Assembly: GCA_016206505.1 (NCBI GenBank)
Contig: JACQRJ010000001.1
Span: 1 to 45,155 of the forward strand
Length of the DNA stretch: 45,155 nt
Source of the DNA: Candidatus Peregrinibacteria bacterium
Lineage (GTDB): Bacteria; Patescibacteriota; Gracilibacteria; UBA1369; LOWO2-01-FULL-3
Direction: 5' to 3'
Shown here: one piece after another, positions 8,925-17,390 of the stretch
Layout: each line of letters starts with the position of its first letter
Numbering within the stretch: the first letter of the stretch is position 1
The notes under the pieces: generated by a model
Told to the model about the DNA's origin: nothing
The model's database searches: none
The model's input: the letters and a program-made list of their open reading frames with translations, nothing else
Made by a program: the position numbers and the translations under genes

Positions 8925-10103
8925 CTATACCCTGTTTTTTCTCACCCCGACGCGCACGCCAAAGATCGCGATGGACAGATCGTCCGCACAGTTCCCGCCC
9001 GCGTAGAACAGCCCAGGGTTGGGGGTGTTGGTATGCCAGTAAAACGCGGGAACCTCGCCAGTCCTTGACCTGCCTGGAATGCATGTTTCCGGCGCCAAGG
9101 CCACTCTAGAATTTTCCGGATTTTCATAGTCAAAATAATCAGGAACCCATCCTTCCATTTCTAAACAATTGATTATATATGCGAGTGCCTGTTTAGCGTC
9201 TTGTGCTCTAACGCCTTCTGGAAGTACTCCTTTTATGGCGGTGTACCAATCTCTGCCACTCATTTGAGGTAGTTTCGCATCTTTGAGCATAATGAGCCGA
9301 TCACGTTCCATGCGTAGTACCCCCCCTGTTTCCCTTTCAATACCTTCCAATGCGTCAAGCATTTCCTCTTCTGTTTGGCCGCCGTGTTTTTTCGAATTAA
9401 GGTTTTTTGGGTTATAAATAATACCCGGTTTTTTGTAGCGTTCCACTTGAAAGAAAATTTCTTCCAGGTCGATTTGATCTGCGGTAAAAACTTTTTTATC
9501 AGGGCCGACCAATAAAGTGTTTGGTGCTTTTCCTCCCGCTGTGCCGGAATAGGCTTTTTTTAAGGCTTCTTCCAAGAGTTTAAAGTAAGTTAGAGTCTTC
9601 GGGTTTCTGGAAGCAATAGGAACGTCTTCAGGAGCCCAAACGACCCTACCATAACCTCCATCGAAATATTTATTGGATACGCACATTTTATTAGTGTCGT
9701 CTGCGCCGAATAGAGCTTTGTAGTCTTTCCTAAAATTTGGTTTGCGATAACCGCGTCTCTCTCTTGCTTCCGTAAAAAGTCCAGCCTTTTCCCACGTCCT
9801 GACACTTACCTTAAAACTTTCTCTTATAAATTCATATTTGGCCCTATTTACTCTTCTTTCCAACCGGTCAAAAAATCTGGTTATATCAACTCTCAAGGCA
9901 GCTCCCGCTGTATCTACCGTCTCGCCATTTTCGCCATCTTCGGCGAATTTGGTCTCCGGATAGCTTAAATCAGCGGGCATACGTTCTTTAAAACGTTCTT
10001 TTACAGTGAGTCCTATTTGCTGCTCTCTTGTATAAAGTCCCTGTATGCGACCGGCGGAGCGTCTTTCTTCGCCATCCCAGGGTGTTGATATTTCTGCAGA
10101 CAT
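8925..10103 (-). CDS. Hypothetical protein with candidate DGR-type variable C-terminus
   Basis: 392 aa ORF; last about 180 nt about 61% GC against 27% in the adjacent 60 nt; C-terminus FYWHTNTPNPGLFYAGGNCADDLSIAIFGVRVGVR. Confidence 0.7.
   Translation of the reverse strand: MSAEISTPWDGEERRSAGRIQGLYTREQQIGLTVKERFKERMPADLSYPETKFAEDGENGETVDTAGAALRVDITRFFDRLERRVNRAKYEFIRESFKVSVRTWEKAGLFTEARERRGYRKPNFRKDYKALFGADDTNKMCVSNKYFDGGYGRVVWAPEDVPIASRNPKTLTYFKLLEEALKKAYSGTAGGKAPNTLLVGPDKKVFTADQIDLEEIFFQVERYKKPGIIYNPKNLNSKKHGGQTEEEMLDALEGIERETGGVLRMERDRLIMLKDAKLPQMSGRDWYTAIKGVLPEGVRAQDAKQALAYIINCLEMEGWVPDYFDYENPENSRVALAPETCIPGRSRTGEVPAFYWHTNTPNPGLFYAGGNCADDLSIAIFGVRVGVRKNRV
8935..9040 (-). other. Candidate diversity-generating variable region (approximate bounds)
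   Basis: Coding strand codons ...CTG TTC TAC GCG GGC GGG AAC TGT GCG GAC GAT CTG TCC ATC GCG ATC TTT GGC GTG CGC GTC GGG GTG: NNY codons interspersed with invariant-looking GCG/GGG/CTG codons, GC-rich 3' end. Confidence 0.4.
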
Positions 10104-10168
10104 AGACGAATAGTTAAAATCGGTTTTTAGTCTTGTTGCTTTATTCTATTTTGTCAACAGCATATTAC

Positions 10169-10197
10169 TTGACGGTGAGCGCGTACTCACCTAATAT
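10169..10197 (+). promoter_or_regulatory. Sigma70-like promoter of lexA (TTGACG-N17-TAATAT)
   Basis: TTGACG 10169-10174, TAATAT 10192-10197, 17-nt spacer. Confidence 0.8.
10174..10191. promoter_or_regulatory. Candidate LexA operator 1: GGTGAGCGCGTACTCACC
   Basis: Inverted repeat GGTGAG-N6-CTCACC filling the lexA promoter spacer. Confidence 0.75.
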
Positions 10198-10215
10198 GGT
10201 GAGCGTACACTTACC
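10198..10215. promoter_or_regulatory. Candidate LexA operator 2: GGTGAGCGTACACTTACC
   Basis: Second copy directly after the -10 box, one half-site mismatch. Confidence 0.75.
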
Positions 10216-10230
10216 TTTTAAAAAAAGCCT

Positions 10231-10854
10231 ATGAGCGATGCATTAACAGAAAAACAGGAAGCCGTATTGAAATTTATTGAAGAATATCAAATGGCTTATG
10301 GCAAATCGCCGACTTTGCGCGAGATGCGTGAGCATTTTCAGGTCAGTTCCGACAATAGTGTTCTAAAGCATCTAAAGGCGCTGGAGGAAAAGGGCTTTAT
10401 CAGCAAAGATGATACGCCGCGCGGTATTGGCTTGTTGAATGCGGTTAAGGAGAAACTTTCTGCTGGAATTTCTTCCGTGAGATTGCCAATTTTGGGAGCC
10501 ATTCCCGCCGGCGGACCGGTTTTATCCGAGGAATATGTGCAGGGCTATATGAATGTCGGTGAAGATTTGGCGGCAAATGAAAAAGATTTCTTTTTGTTAC
10601 AGGTCACAGGTAACAGCATGATTGATGCAGGAATTTTTGAAGGCGACCTGGTTATAGTAGATATGAAAAAAGAGCCGCGTGACGGCGACATTGTTGTAGC
10701 TTTGGTGGATGGCGAAAATACTTTGAAAAGATTTGTGAAAAAAGGCGGCGCAGTTCATTTGAAAGCTGAGAATCCTGCTTATAAAGATATATATGCCAAA
10801 GATGAGTTATTGATTCAGGGGGTTATCAGAACTTTGATACGACAATATGGGTAA
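10231..10854 (+). CDS. lexA: LexA repressor
   Basis: N-terminal wHTH; LGAIPAGG cleavage region; GNSMIDAGI Ser and NTLKRF Lys catalytic motifs. Confidence 0.95.
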   Translation: MSDALTEKQEAVLKFIEEYQMAYGKSPTLREMREHFQVSSDNSVLKHLKALEEKGFISKDDTPRGIGLLNAVKEKLSAGISSVRLPILGAIPAGGPVLSEEYVQGYMNVGEDLAANEKDFFLLQVTGNSMIDAGIFEGDLVIVDMKKEPRDGDIVVALVDGENTLKRFVKKGGAVHLKAENPAYKDIYAKDELLIQGVIRTLIRQYG

Positions 10855-10963
10855 AAGCTGATTGATAGCTTTGCAGAGCTGAAAACTGAAAAATTTAAAA
10901 CCAACTTGCTGGCCGTTTTAGGACAGCGCTTATTTACTAACTTTATTCATAACCAAAAACACT

Positions 10964-11164
10964 ATGTTTATCACACTCACTATCGACACACATGCAATCA
11001 AGAAACCTATTGTGCGCATGCAAAAGAACAGGTTCGATGCTTCCAAGGGCTGGAGAAAAGAAATTCATGCCAAAAAAAGAAGCTTGATTCAGAAATTTCA
11101 GGGCTGGAAAAAATCATTGAAGGCCCCGCAGTACAAAGTGAACGGGCAAATTTCGGCATTTTGA
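10964..11164 (+). CDS. Small basic hypothetical protein (66 aa)
   Basis: MFITLTIDTHAIKKPIVRMQKNRFDASKGWRKEIHAKKRSLIQ...; short ORF only. Confidence 0.35.
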   Translation: MFITLTIDTHAIKKPIVRMQKNRFDASKGWRKEIHAKKRSLIQKFQGWKKSLKAPQYKVNGQISAF

Positions 11165-11198
11165 AGGCTGAGTCAGGATGTAAGACTCATTGAGAACG

Positions 11199-11229
11199 GT
11201 AGTAAAGTATGATATCCTTACTTTACTAC
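11199..11229. promoter_or_regulatory. Palindromic operator candidate GTAGTAAAGTA-N9-TACTTTACTAC
   Basis: 11-bp perfect inverted repeat 16 nt upstream of the AbrB-like antitoxin start. Confidence 0.75.
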
Positions 11230-11244
11230 TTAACTACCACAAAT

Positions 11245-11490
11245 ATGAATGCAAAAGTTGTGAGAGCTACAACCAAAGGGCAAATCACTTTGCCAAAGGC
11301 TTGGAGAGAACAATTTAAAACTGATAATTATATGATGACTATCAAAACTGAGGGACTTATTATTAAGCCGGTTAAAATCGAGGAACTTGAGGAAGAAGTA
11401 CTTTTTGACGCAGAAAGGGATAATGATGGCAAGGGTGTGCCTATAGATGAGGCGATTGCATTTTTAGAAAAATTACAAAAAAATGGATAA
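11245..11490 (+). CDS. AbrB/MazE-type (SpoVT-AbrB) antitoxin
   Basis: MNAKVVRATTKGQITLPKAWREQF; overlaps the downstream RelE-like gene. Confidence 0.85.
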   Translation: MNAKVVRATTKGQITLPKAWREQFKTDNYMMTIKTEGLIIKPVKIEELEEEVLFDAERDNDGKGVPIDEAIAFLEKLQKNG

Positions 11491-11731
11491 ATTTCAAAAA
11501 TTTTTAATCAAATTGCCTAAGAATTATAGAAAATTGGTACTTTTGATTTTGCGTCAAATAAAATTGGATTATACCAAAGTACCAGGGATCAAGCGGATTG
11601 CAGATTCAGATAATTTATTCATAGTTAGAGTTGGTAGATATAGAATAATTTTCAGAATTGCTGCAGATGGCGAAATAACCATTGTGAAAGGTGCCAAACG
11701 AGACGATCAGACATATGAAAATTTGAAATGA
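11483..11731 (+). CDS. RelE/ParE superfamily toxin
   Basis: RELE-like fold residues: LPKNYRKLVLLILRQIKLDY...VRVGRYRIIFRIAADGEITIVKGAKRDDQTYENL. Confidence 0.85.
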   Translation: MDKFQKFLIKLPKNYRKLVLLILRQIKLDYTKVPGIKRIADSDNLFIVRVGRYRIIFRIAADGEITIVKGAKRDDQTYENLK

Positions 11732-13042
11732 ATGTTTGATATTCATTTGCATCAGAGGCAGCGTCATATTTTGCACATTGATGCGGATGCGTTTTTTGCA
11801 TCGGTGGAGCAGATTTTGAATCCGGCGCTTCGGGGCAAGGCGGTTTTGGTTGGCGGGCCGACAGATACCAACGGCATAGTATCGGCGGCAAGCTATGAAG
11901 CCCGAAAATTCGGCATAAAATCAGGAATGGCGATGTATCTGGCTAAGCGAAAATGTCCTGGCGCGATTGTTGTACATGGGAATTTTGATGCTTATCGCAA
12001 TTTTTCACGGAGGATGTATAAAATCTTTTGTGAATTTACGCCGGATGTGGAAATGGCGTCGATTGATGAGGCATATTTGGATATTACGGGATGCTGCAGA
12101 GGAGAAGGCTGGGCAATGGAAACCGTGCAAAGCACGGTTTCTGGCCGAATTTCTGTCACCGGTGATACTTTTTGCGATCATGACAATCACGAGGCGGAAA
12201 CTTTGGCACGCAGAATTTTGATGGAGATTTACAAGAAGCTGGGACTATCTGTTTCCTGTGGCATGGCCAGCAGTAAAATGGTGGCAAAAGTTGCATCCAG
12301 TACATATAAACCTCACAAATTGAGCATTGTCCCCTATGGAAAGGAGCGAGATTTTTTGGCTCCGCTACAACTTCGAGCGATGCCTGGAATCGGACCGAAG
12401 ACTTTTGAAGTTTTGTCGAGAGTGGGACTTACGACTTTGGGGAATTTGAGCAGTATGAAGATGACAGAGGTGATTGATAAATTGGGCGTAGGCGCCGTGG
12501 GCCTTTGGAAAAGAGCTTGCGGTGTTGATAACAGCGAGGTGATTTCGACTCAGGCTTTGCCAAAATCAATTTCCAAAGAACATACTTTTTATCAGCGGGA
12601 AACGAGTAAGAAGAATTTACTAAGGGAATTAAAAAATCTTTCGGTGATGGTTTTTGAAAAACTGAGGAAATACAGGATGAAAGCTTCGACTATTTGTATA
12701 AAAATACGATATTTCAGAGAAGGGGCGAGTAGCCAATGGCATCGTGATAATGCGCAAATTGAGAATTTAAAGCCTAACATATTCCAGGATTTTTCTTTCC
12801 AAAAGCATCTGGATTTTCCGACGTGCAGCGATAAGAAACTTTTCATGTTTGCCAAAAATTTATTTTTGGAAAATCTCGCGGATGAGCCGGTGCGCTTGAT
12901 AGGCATTGGAGTAAGCGGCCTTAAGCAAAATTACAATCTAACGATTTTTGAGCGCGATGAGGAGGAAGAAGGGCTTTTTTATTCGATTGATAAAATCCGC
13001 CAGGCGTATGGTGAGGATGCTTTGAAATATGGCGTGGATTAG
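11732..13042 (+). CDS. dinB: DNA polymerase IV (Y-family)
   Basis: HIDADAFFASVEQ, SYEARKFGIKSGM, SIDEAYLDITG, MPGIGPKTFEVL; starts directly at the toxin stop codon. Confidence 0.93.
   Translation: MFDIHLHQRQRHILHIDADAFFASVEQILNPALRGKAVLVGGPTDTNGIVSAASYEARKFGIKSGMAMYLAKRKCPGAIVVHGNFDAYRNFSRRMYKIFCEFTPDVEMASIDEAYLDITGCCRGEGWAMETVQSTVSGRISVTGDTFCDHDNHEAETLARRILMEIYKKLGLSVSCGMASSKMVAKVASSTYKPHKLSIVPYGKERDFLAPLQLRAMPGIGPKTFEVLSRVGLTTLGNLSSMKMTEVIDKLGVGAVGLWKRACGVDNSEVISTQALPKSISKEHTFYQRETSKKNLLRELKNLSVMVFEKLRKYRMKASTICIKIRYFREGASSQWHRDNAQIENLKPNIFQDFSFQKHLDFPTCSDKKLFMFAKNLFLENLADEPVRLIGIGVSGLKQNYNLTIFERDEEEEGLFYSIDKIRQAYGEDALKYGVD
12119..12141. repeat. Perfect hairpin GAAACCGTGC-AAA-GCACGGTTTC (dispersed hairpin family, copy 2)
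   Basis: 10-bp perfect inverted repeat inside dinB, in an apparent extra loop. Confidence 0.85.
12156..12165. repeat. TCACCGGTGA palindromic element in dinB (encodes SVTGDTF)
   Basis: GTCACCGGTGATACTTTTTGC; same core as 42791, 43488 and 44502. Confidence 0.8.
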
Positions 13043-13116
13043 GCTATAAATAGTTCCATATGAATGGTTATCAAAATTTTCAGGTAAAAGTTTTTAATTT
13101 TTGGTAGCATCAGTGG

Positions 13117-13563
13117 ATGAATAAATACAAATTACACTTAGCATCGATAAAAAAATTGCGACTTTATAGAGAGATAAAGAAAGTTATACTGACAAAAATG
13201 AGAAGCAATATGGTTACTTGCGACGAAGCCGAAGCTCTTATGAATAAAGTCAAAAAAGATCTCAAAGTTCTTTCCTCAAAATCCGGGATAATTGAATATT
13301 GTAATATGTTGCCACAGCTTCATCCGATGTTTATGCAATTGAAGCTCCGTTTCGATTATGAGGTGGGAGAAAAAATTGACAGGGTACTATCAGAGCTGGT
13401 GGACAAAGTTGTTCATAAGGGAAATTTTGATTTGGCTGAAAAAATTATGTCAGAAATTGAAACGATGTATGCATCAGGTGCTATTACACTGGAAGAGATA
13501 CGCAACGCCAGTCCAGATGACTTTGATGTTGCACTTGAAAAAGTAAGGCGAAAGTATAAATGA
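13117..13563 (+). CDS. Hypothetical alpha-helical protein
   Basis: 148 aa uninterrupted ORF, charged and helical. Confidence 0.6.
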   Translation: MNKYKLHLASIKKLRLYREIKKVILTKMRSNMVTCDEAEALMNKVKKDLKVLSSKSGIIEYCNMLPQLHPMFMQLKLRFDYEVGEKIDRVLSELVDKVVHKGNFDLAEKIMSEIETMYASGAITLEEIRNASPDDFDVALEKVRRKYK

Positions 13564-13592
13564 CCGGCTCAGTTTGTTCCGGTTTATAATCC

Positions 13593-14063
13593 TTATATCT
13601 TACCCGCGGAATAAAGGGTTTTTAGATGATTATACAATTCAGTCGTATCTTTAAACATTTGCCATGGTTCATCATTAGCCTTAGTTCCGGTTTTGAGAGC
13701 GATGTCACCGCCACCGTTATCATATCTAAGCCTAAAACCATTACGGTTATTATGCATAAAAACGGTGCCGCTATCCAAAATACTGTCAGACTCATTTGCC
13801 GGGCAGGCGGTTCCATATCCCAATTCCTGGAATGCTCTTTCAATAAATTTGATTCCACCTTTGTTTTCATTTGCTTCAATATTCTGGTCATCAGCAGCAA
13901 GTTGTTTTTCATACTTGTCATCGCCACTATCCAGCTTTGCAGCCATTTTCTCCACTTCGTTTCCACCTGAAAGTAATTTTTCATCAATAGATTCAGGCCC
14001 TTTTTTGTCCTGTATTTCTTGAAACAGAAATCTATTCGTATGAAGTAAACTTGTTTTTTTCAT
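13593..14063 (-). CDS. Hypothetical protein
   Basis: 156 aa ORF, convergent to the previous gene. Confidence 0.6.
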   Translation of the reverse strand: MKKTSLLHTNRFLFQEIQDKKGPESIDEKLLSGGNEVEKMAAKLDSGDDKYEKQLAADDQNIEANENKGGIKFIERAFQELGYGTACPANESDSILDSGTVFMHNNRNGFRLRYDNGGGDIALKTGTKANDEPWQMFKDTTELYNHLKTLYSAGKI

Positions 14064-14180
14064 ATTTAATGCATGGTTATAAATAAATGCGAGTACATTG
14101 TAACATATTTACGACAAACGCGCAAGGACACTGTGATTTTCTGGTGTCCGTTATTTGTAATTTCTTGTTAGGATTTTAGC

Positions 14181-15440
14181 GTGGGACTTAAATTTGATGG
14201 AAATTTCAATTTCATAGAAGAATTTCGCAAACTCGATCTGGCTTCACCAAAATGCGGATCGTGGACACGTGCCAGTGAAAATTGTGATTATGGCGATATC
14301 ACTACGGCATCGCGCGATTGCTATATGTGCTTCAACAGCGGAAATTGTCAGAATGCTTACTTTTGCGAGGATAGTCGCGGACTTAAAGATTGCAGCGATT
14401 GTGCTTTATGCGAAAACCTGGAGCTTTGTTATGAGTGCATTGTCTGCGACAGCTTGTACAACAGCAACTATTGCCAGGACTGCAGTAATTGCAACGACAT
14501 ACATTTTTGTTTTGATCTGAAGCGATGCAAAGATTGCATTGGTTGCAGCGGTCTGCGCAACAAGCAATATTGCATTTTCAATGAACAATTCAGCAAAGAA
14601 GATTATGAAGCGAAAAGTGGGAAATTAAATCTAAATGATGAGGCGGGATTAAAATTTATCCGTCAAAAACTGGAAGAGTTGAAAGCAAAAACTCCCAGAA
14701 TGTATGTTCATCAACTGGATACGACAAATTGCACAGGAGATTATGTTTATCACAGTAAAAATTGTCATTTCTGTTTTGATACGCGCCATACCGAGGACAG
14801 CGGTTATATCTATCAGGCAAATTTGGATATGGGTACTCGCGACAGCTATGATTGCGGACCGATTCCGACGGGGATGGATCTGTGTTACGACATTTCATAC
14901 GCGCATTATTTGTTTAACTGTAAGCATATTTACTGGTGTGGGAATCTCAAGGACTCAAAGTATTGCATCAACTGTCTGGAGTCCGAACATCTTTTTGGCT
15001 GTAATTATCTGAAAAATAAGCAGGGTGGATTTTATATTTTGAACCGGAAGGTTGATGAGGATTTTTACTGGAAGAGGACTGAGGAAATTGAGAGGGAGCT
15101 TGAGGGAAAAGGCATTTATACGATTTGGGATCTTTTGTACAAGGATTTGAGCAAGTCGGCGGTACGGGTTTTAGATGACGTTTTGCAGCGCGGGTGTCAA
15201 ATCTGTAATGAGTCATTTGAGCTTTGCGAAGCGGAAATTGCTTTTTACAAGAAAATGAAAATCATTTATCCGGTTTATTGTCCGGAATGCAGAAACAAGC
15301 AGCGCGTAAGTCTGCGAAATGAGCGAAAAATGTATAAAAGAAAATGCAGTTCCTGTGAAAAAACGTTGATTACGACTTATCCGCCAGAGAGTCCGTACAA
15401 AGTCGTTTGTCTTCCATGTTATTGGAAAAATATCGGGTAA
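14181..15440 (+). CDS. Cys-rich zinc-ribbon/solenoid-like paralog 1
   Basis: Dense CxxC repeats (DCSDCALCENLELCYECIVCDSLYNSNYCQDCSNC), GLRNKQYCIFNEQFSKEDYE, C-terminal zinc ribbon. Confidence 0.8.
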   Translation: MGLKFDGNFNFIEEFRKLDLASPKCGSWTRASENCDYGDITTASRDCYMCFNSGNCQNAYFCEDSRGLKDCSDCALCENLELCYECIVCDSLYNSNYCQDCSNCNDIHFCFDLKRCKDCIGCSGLRNKQYCIFNEQFSKEDYEAKSGKLNLNDEAGLKFIRQKLEELKAKTPRMYVHQLDTTNCTGDYVYHSKNCHFCFDTRHTEDSGYIYQANLDMGTRDSYDCGPIPTGMDLCYDISYAHYLFNCKHIYWCGNLKDSKYCINCLESEHLFGCNYLKNKQGGFYILNRKVDEDFYWKRTEEIERELEGKGIYTIWDLLYKDLSKSAVRVLDDVLQRGCQICNESFELCEAEIAFYKKMKIIYPVYCPECRNKQRVSLRNERKMYKRKCSSCEKTLITTYPPESPYKVVCLPCYWKNIG

Positions 15441-15453
15441 AATTTAAGTATTA

Positions 15454-15723
15454 GTGCGAAAATTTATGACAAAAAATTGTAAAAAATGCGGGAAAGAATT
15501 TTTGATCGCCAAACAGGAAGCGCTTTTTTATGAGAAAAAATCATTGCCGGAACCTTTTGAATGTCCCGAGTGCCGAAGGAACAGGCGAAGCGGCATGCGT
15601 AATGTCAGAAAGCTTTATCCACGTCGGTGTGACAAATGCGGAATTGAGCTTCAAAGCAGCTATCCAGAGGGCGTAAGCTTCGCGGTTTATTGCGAGAAGT
15701 GTTATTTTGAGGAGGTTTCCTAG
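15454..15723 (+). CDS. Stand-alone zinc-ribbon module of the Cys-rich family (89 aa)
   Basis: NCKKCGKEF...FECPECRRNRRSGMRNVRKLYPRRCDKCGIEL...VYCEKCYFEEV, same as C-terminal module of neighbours. Confidence 0.75.
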   Translation: MRKFMTKNCKKCGKEFLIAKQEALFYEKKSLPEPFECPECRRNRRSGMRNVRKLYPRRCDKCGIELQSSYPEGVSFAVYCEKCYFEEVS

Positions 15724-15740
15724 GGTGGTAAAATGCAGCC

Positions 15741-17384
15741 ATGATGAAAAAAATTTGTGCCGTTTCAGGAGTGGAATTTGAGATTTCAGATCGGGATATT
15801 GCTTATTATGAGAAAGTCGGCGTGCCTTTGCCGAGTTTGTGTCCGCCTGAGCGAGTACGTAGACGTATGGCTTATCGCAATGAGAGAAATTTATATAAAT
15901 CAAAATGTGCGTTTTCGGGTGAGCAGCTTTTGTCGATGTATCATCCCGATGACGGCTACACGATTTATGAAAAAGATATCTGGATTTCCGACAAGTGGGA
16001 TGGAGTGAGTTTTGGGCGGGAGTTTGATTTTGGGAAGGGATTTTTTGGGCAGTTTCGGGAGCTTTCAAAGGTTGTGCCGCGGGCAAATCTGGCGATTTTT
16101 GTAAACAATGAAAATTCAGAGTATTGCAATTATGTGGGCGATGTGAAGAATTCATATCTTTGTTTTGGGTCAATTTTTATTGAAGACTGCATGTATGGAA
16201 ATCCGTATTATTCCAAAAATTGTGTAGACTGTTTTTTGATCAGAAAGTCCGAGCTTTGCTATGAATGTATCGACTGCGAAGGGCTTTATAACTGCCTTTT
16301 TTTGCAGGACTCTCTGGAATGCAGGGATTGCAGTTTTGGTTTTGACTTAAAAGGCTGCAATAATTGTGTCGGCTGCGTGGGACTTCGCAATAAGCAATAT
16401 CAGATTTTCAACAAACAATATTCGCGCGAGGATTATGAGAAATTCGTGGGCCAATTTTCCTTTTGCGATAAAGAGAAAGTGGCATTTGTTTTGGGCAAAC
16501 TTGAGGAATTGAAAATGCAGCATCCACATCGCGGAGTTGTTTCCGTGAATTGCGAAAATGTGACAGGAAATTTCTTGTTTAATTCCAAGAATTGCTTCGA
16601 TTGTTTCCAGGTGATGGAGAACGAGGACTGTTCATACAATATTCAGACCACTACGAGCAAAGATTGTTATGATATGAATTTTACAGAGGAGAATGAGCTT
16701 TGTTATGAATATCTGGGAAATTATCGCAATTACAAAGCTGTGTTTTGCTTGTTACCTTATGGCTGTAATGACATTTGGTATAGCGAGTATCTCACCAATT
16801 GCAAAAATTGCTTTGGCTGCGTGGGCTTAAAAAATAAGCAGTTTTGCATTTTGGACAAGCAATATTCCGAGAGCGAGTATCATGAAATGGTAGGGCGAAT
16901 TATTAATTTAATGAAAGAACAGGGGGAATTTGGCGAATTTTTCCCGGTGAAAAATTCGCCTTTTTGTTACAATGAAACAGTGGCTTTTGATTATTTTTCT
17001 TTGTCAAAGGAGGAAGCTTTGGCGCGCGGTTATCGATGGAGAGAAGACGGCGAAGCGGATTTCAGGTCGGCGACAATTTCAGAGGTGGCTGATCGAATCG
17101 AAGATGTGACGGATTCTATTTTGAACGAAATTTTGGCCTGCGAAGTGAGCGGCAGGAATTACAAAATCGCTCCGGCTGAATTGAAATTTTACAGAAGAAT
17201 GGGGTTGCCGATTCCGAAAAAGCATTTTTTTGAAAGACTGAAAGTGCGCCTGGCGAAGAGATTGCCGTATGCGCTTTTCGCGAGGAAATGCGACAAATGC
17301 GGCGCGGATATGCAGACTCCGTACAGTGGTATACGTCTGGAGAAGGTATATTGCGAGCAGTGTTATTTAAAAGAAGTTTATTGA
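15741..17384 (+). CDS. Cys-rich zinc-ribbon/solenoid-like paralog 2
   Basis: N-terminal ribbon, WISDKWDGVSFGREFDF, CYECIDCEGLYNC..., NCENVTGNFLFNSKNC, two NKQY motifs, C-terminal CEQCYLKEVY. Confidence 0.85.
   Translation: MMKKICAVSGVEFEISDRDIAYYEKVGVPLPSLCPPERVRRRMAYRNERNLYKSKCAFSGEQLLSMYHPDDGYTIYEKDIWISDKWDGVSFGREFDFGKGFFGQFRELSKVVPRANLAIFVNNENSEYCNYVGDVKNSYLCFGSIFIEDCMYGNPYYSKNCVDCFLIRKSELCYECIDCEGLYNCLFLQDSLECRDCSFGFDLKGCNNCVGCVGLRNKQYQIFNKQYSREDYEKFVGQFSFCDKEKVAFVLGKLEELKMQHPHRGVVSVNCENVTGNFLFNSKNCFDCFQVMENEDCSYNIQTTTSKDCYDMNFTEENELCYEYLGNYRNYKAVFCLLPYGCNDIWYSEYLTNCKNCFGCVGLKNKQFCILDKQYSESEYHEMVGRIINLMKEQGEFGEFFPVKNSPFCYNETVAFDYFSLSKEEALARGYRWREDGEADFRSATISEVADRIEDVTDSILNEILACEVSGRNYKIAPAELKFYRRMGLPIPKKHFFERLKVRLAKRLPYALFARKCDKCGADMQTPYSGIRLEKVYCEQCYLKEVY
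16932..16960. repeat. Intragenic hairpin GGCGAATTTTT-CCCGGTG-AAAAATTCGCC followed by TTTTT
   Basis: 11-bp perfect stem, 7-nt loop, T-tract on + strand, inside paralog 2. Confidence 0.75.
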
Positions 17385-17390
17385 TAACAT

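Noticed and set aside
8980-9010. CADDLSIAI resembling a reverse transcriptase YADD motif
   Set aside because: No other RT motifs in the ORF; the residues fall in the NNY-patterned variable-region-like segment.
10906-11193. 95-aa ORF after lexA
   Set aside because: Overlaps the better-looking 10964..11164 basic ORF in another frame; low-complexity His/Tyr-rich translation without support.
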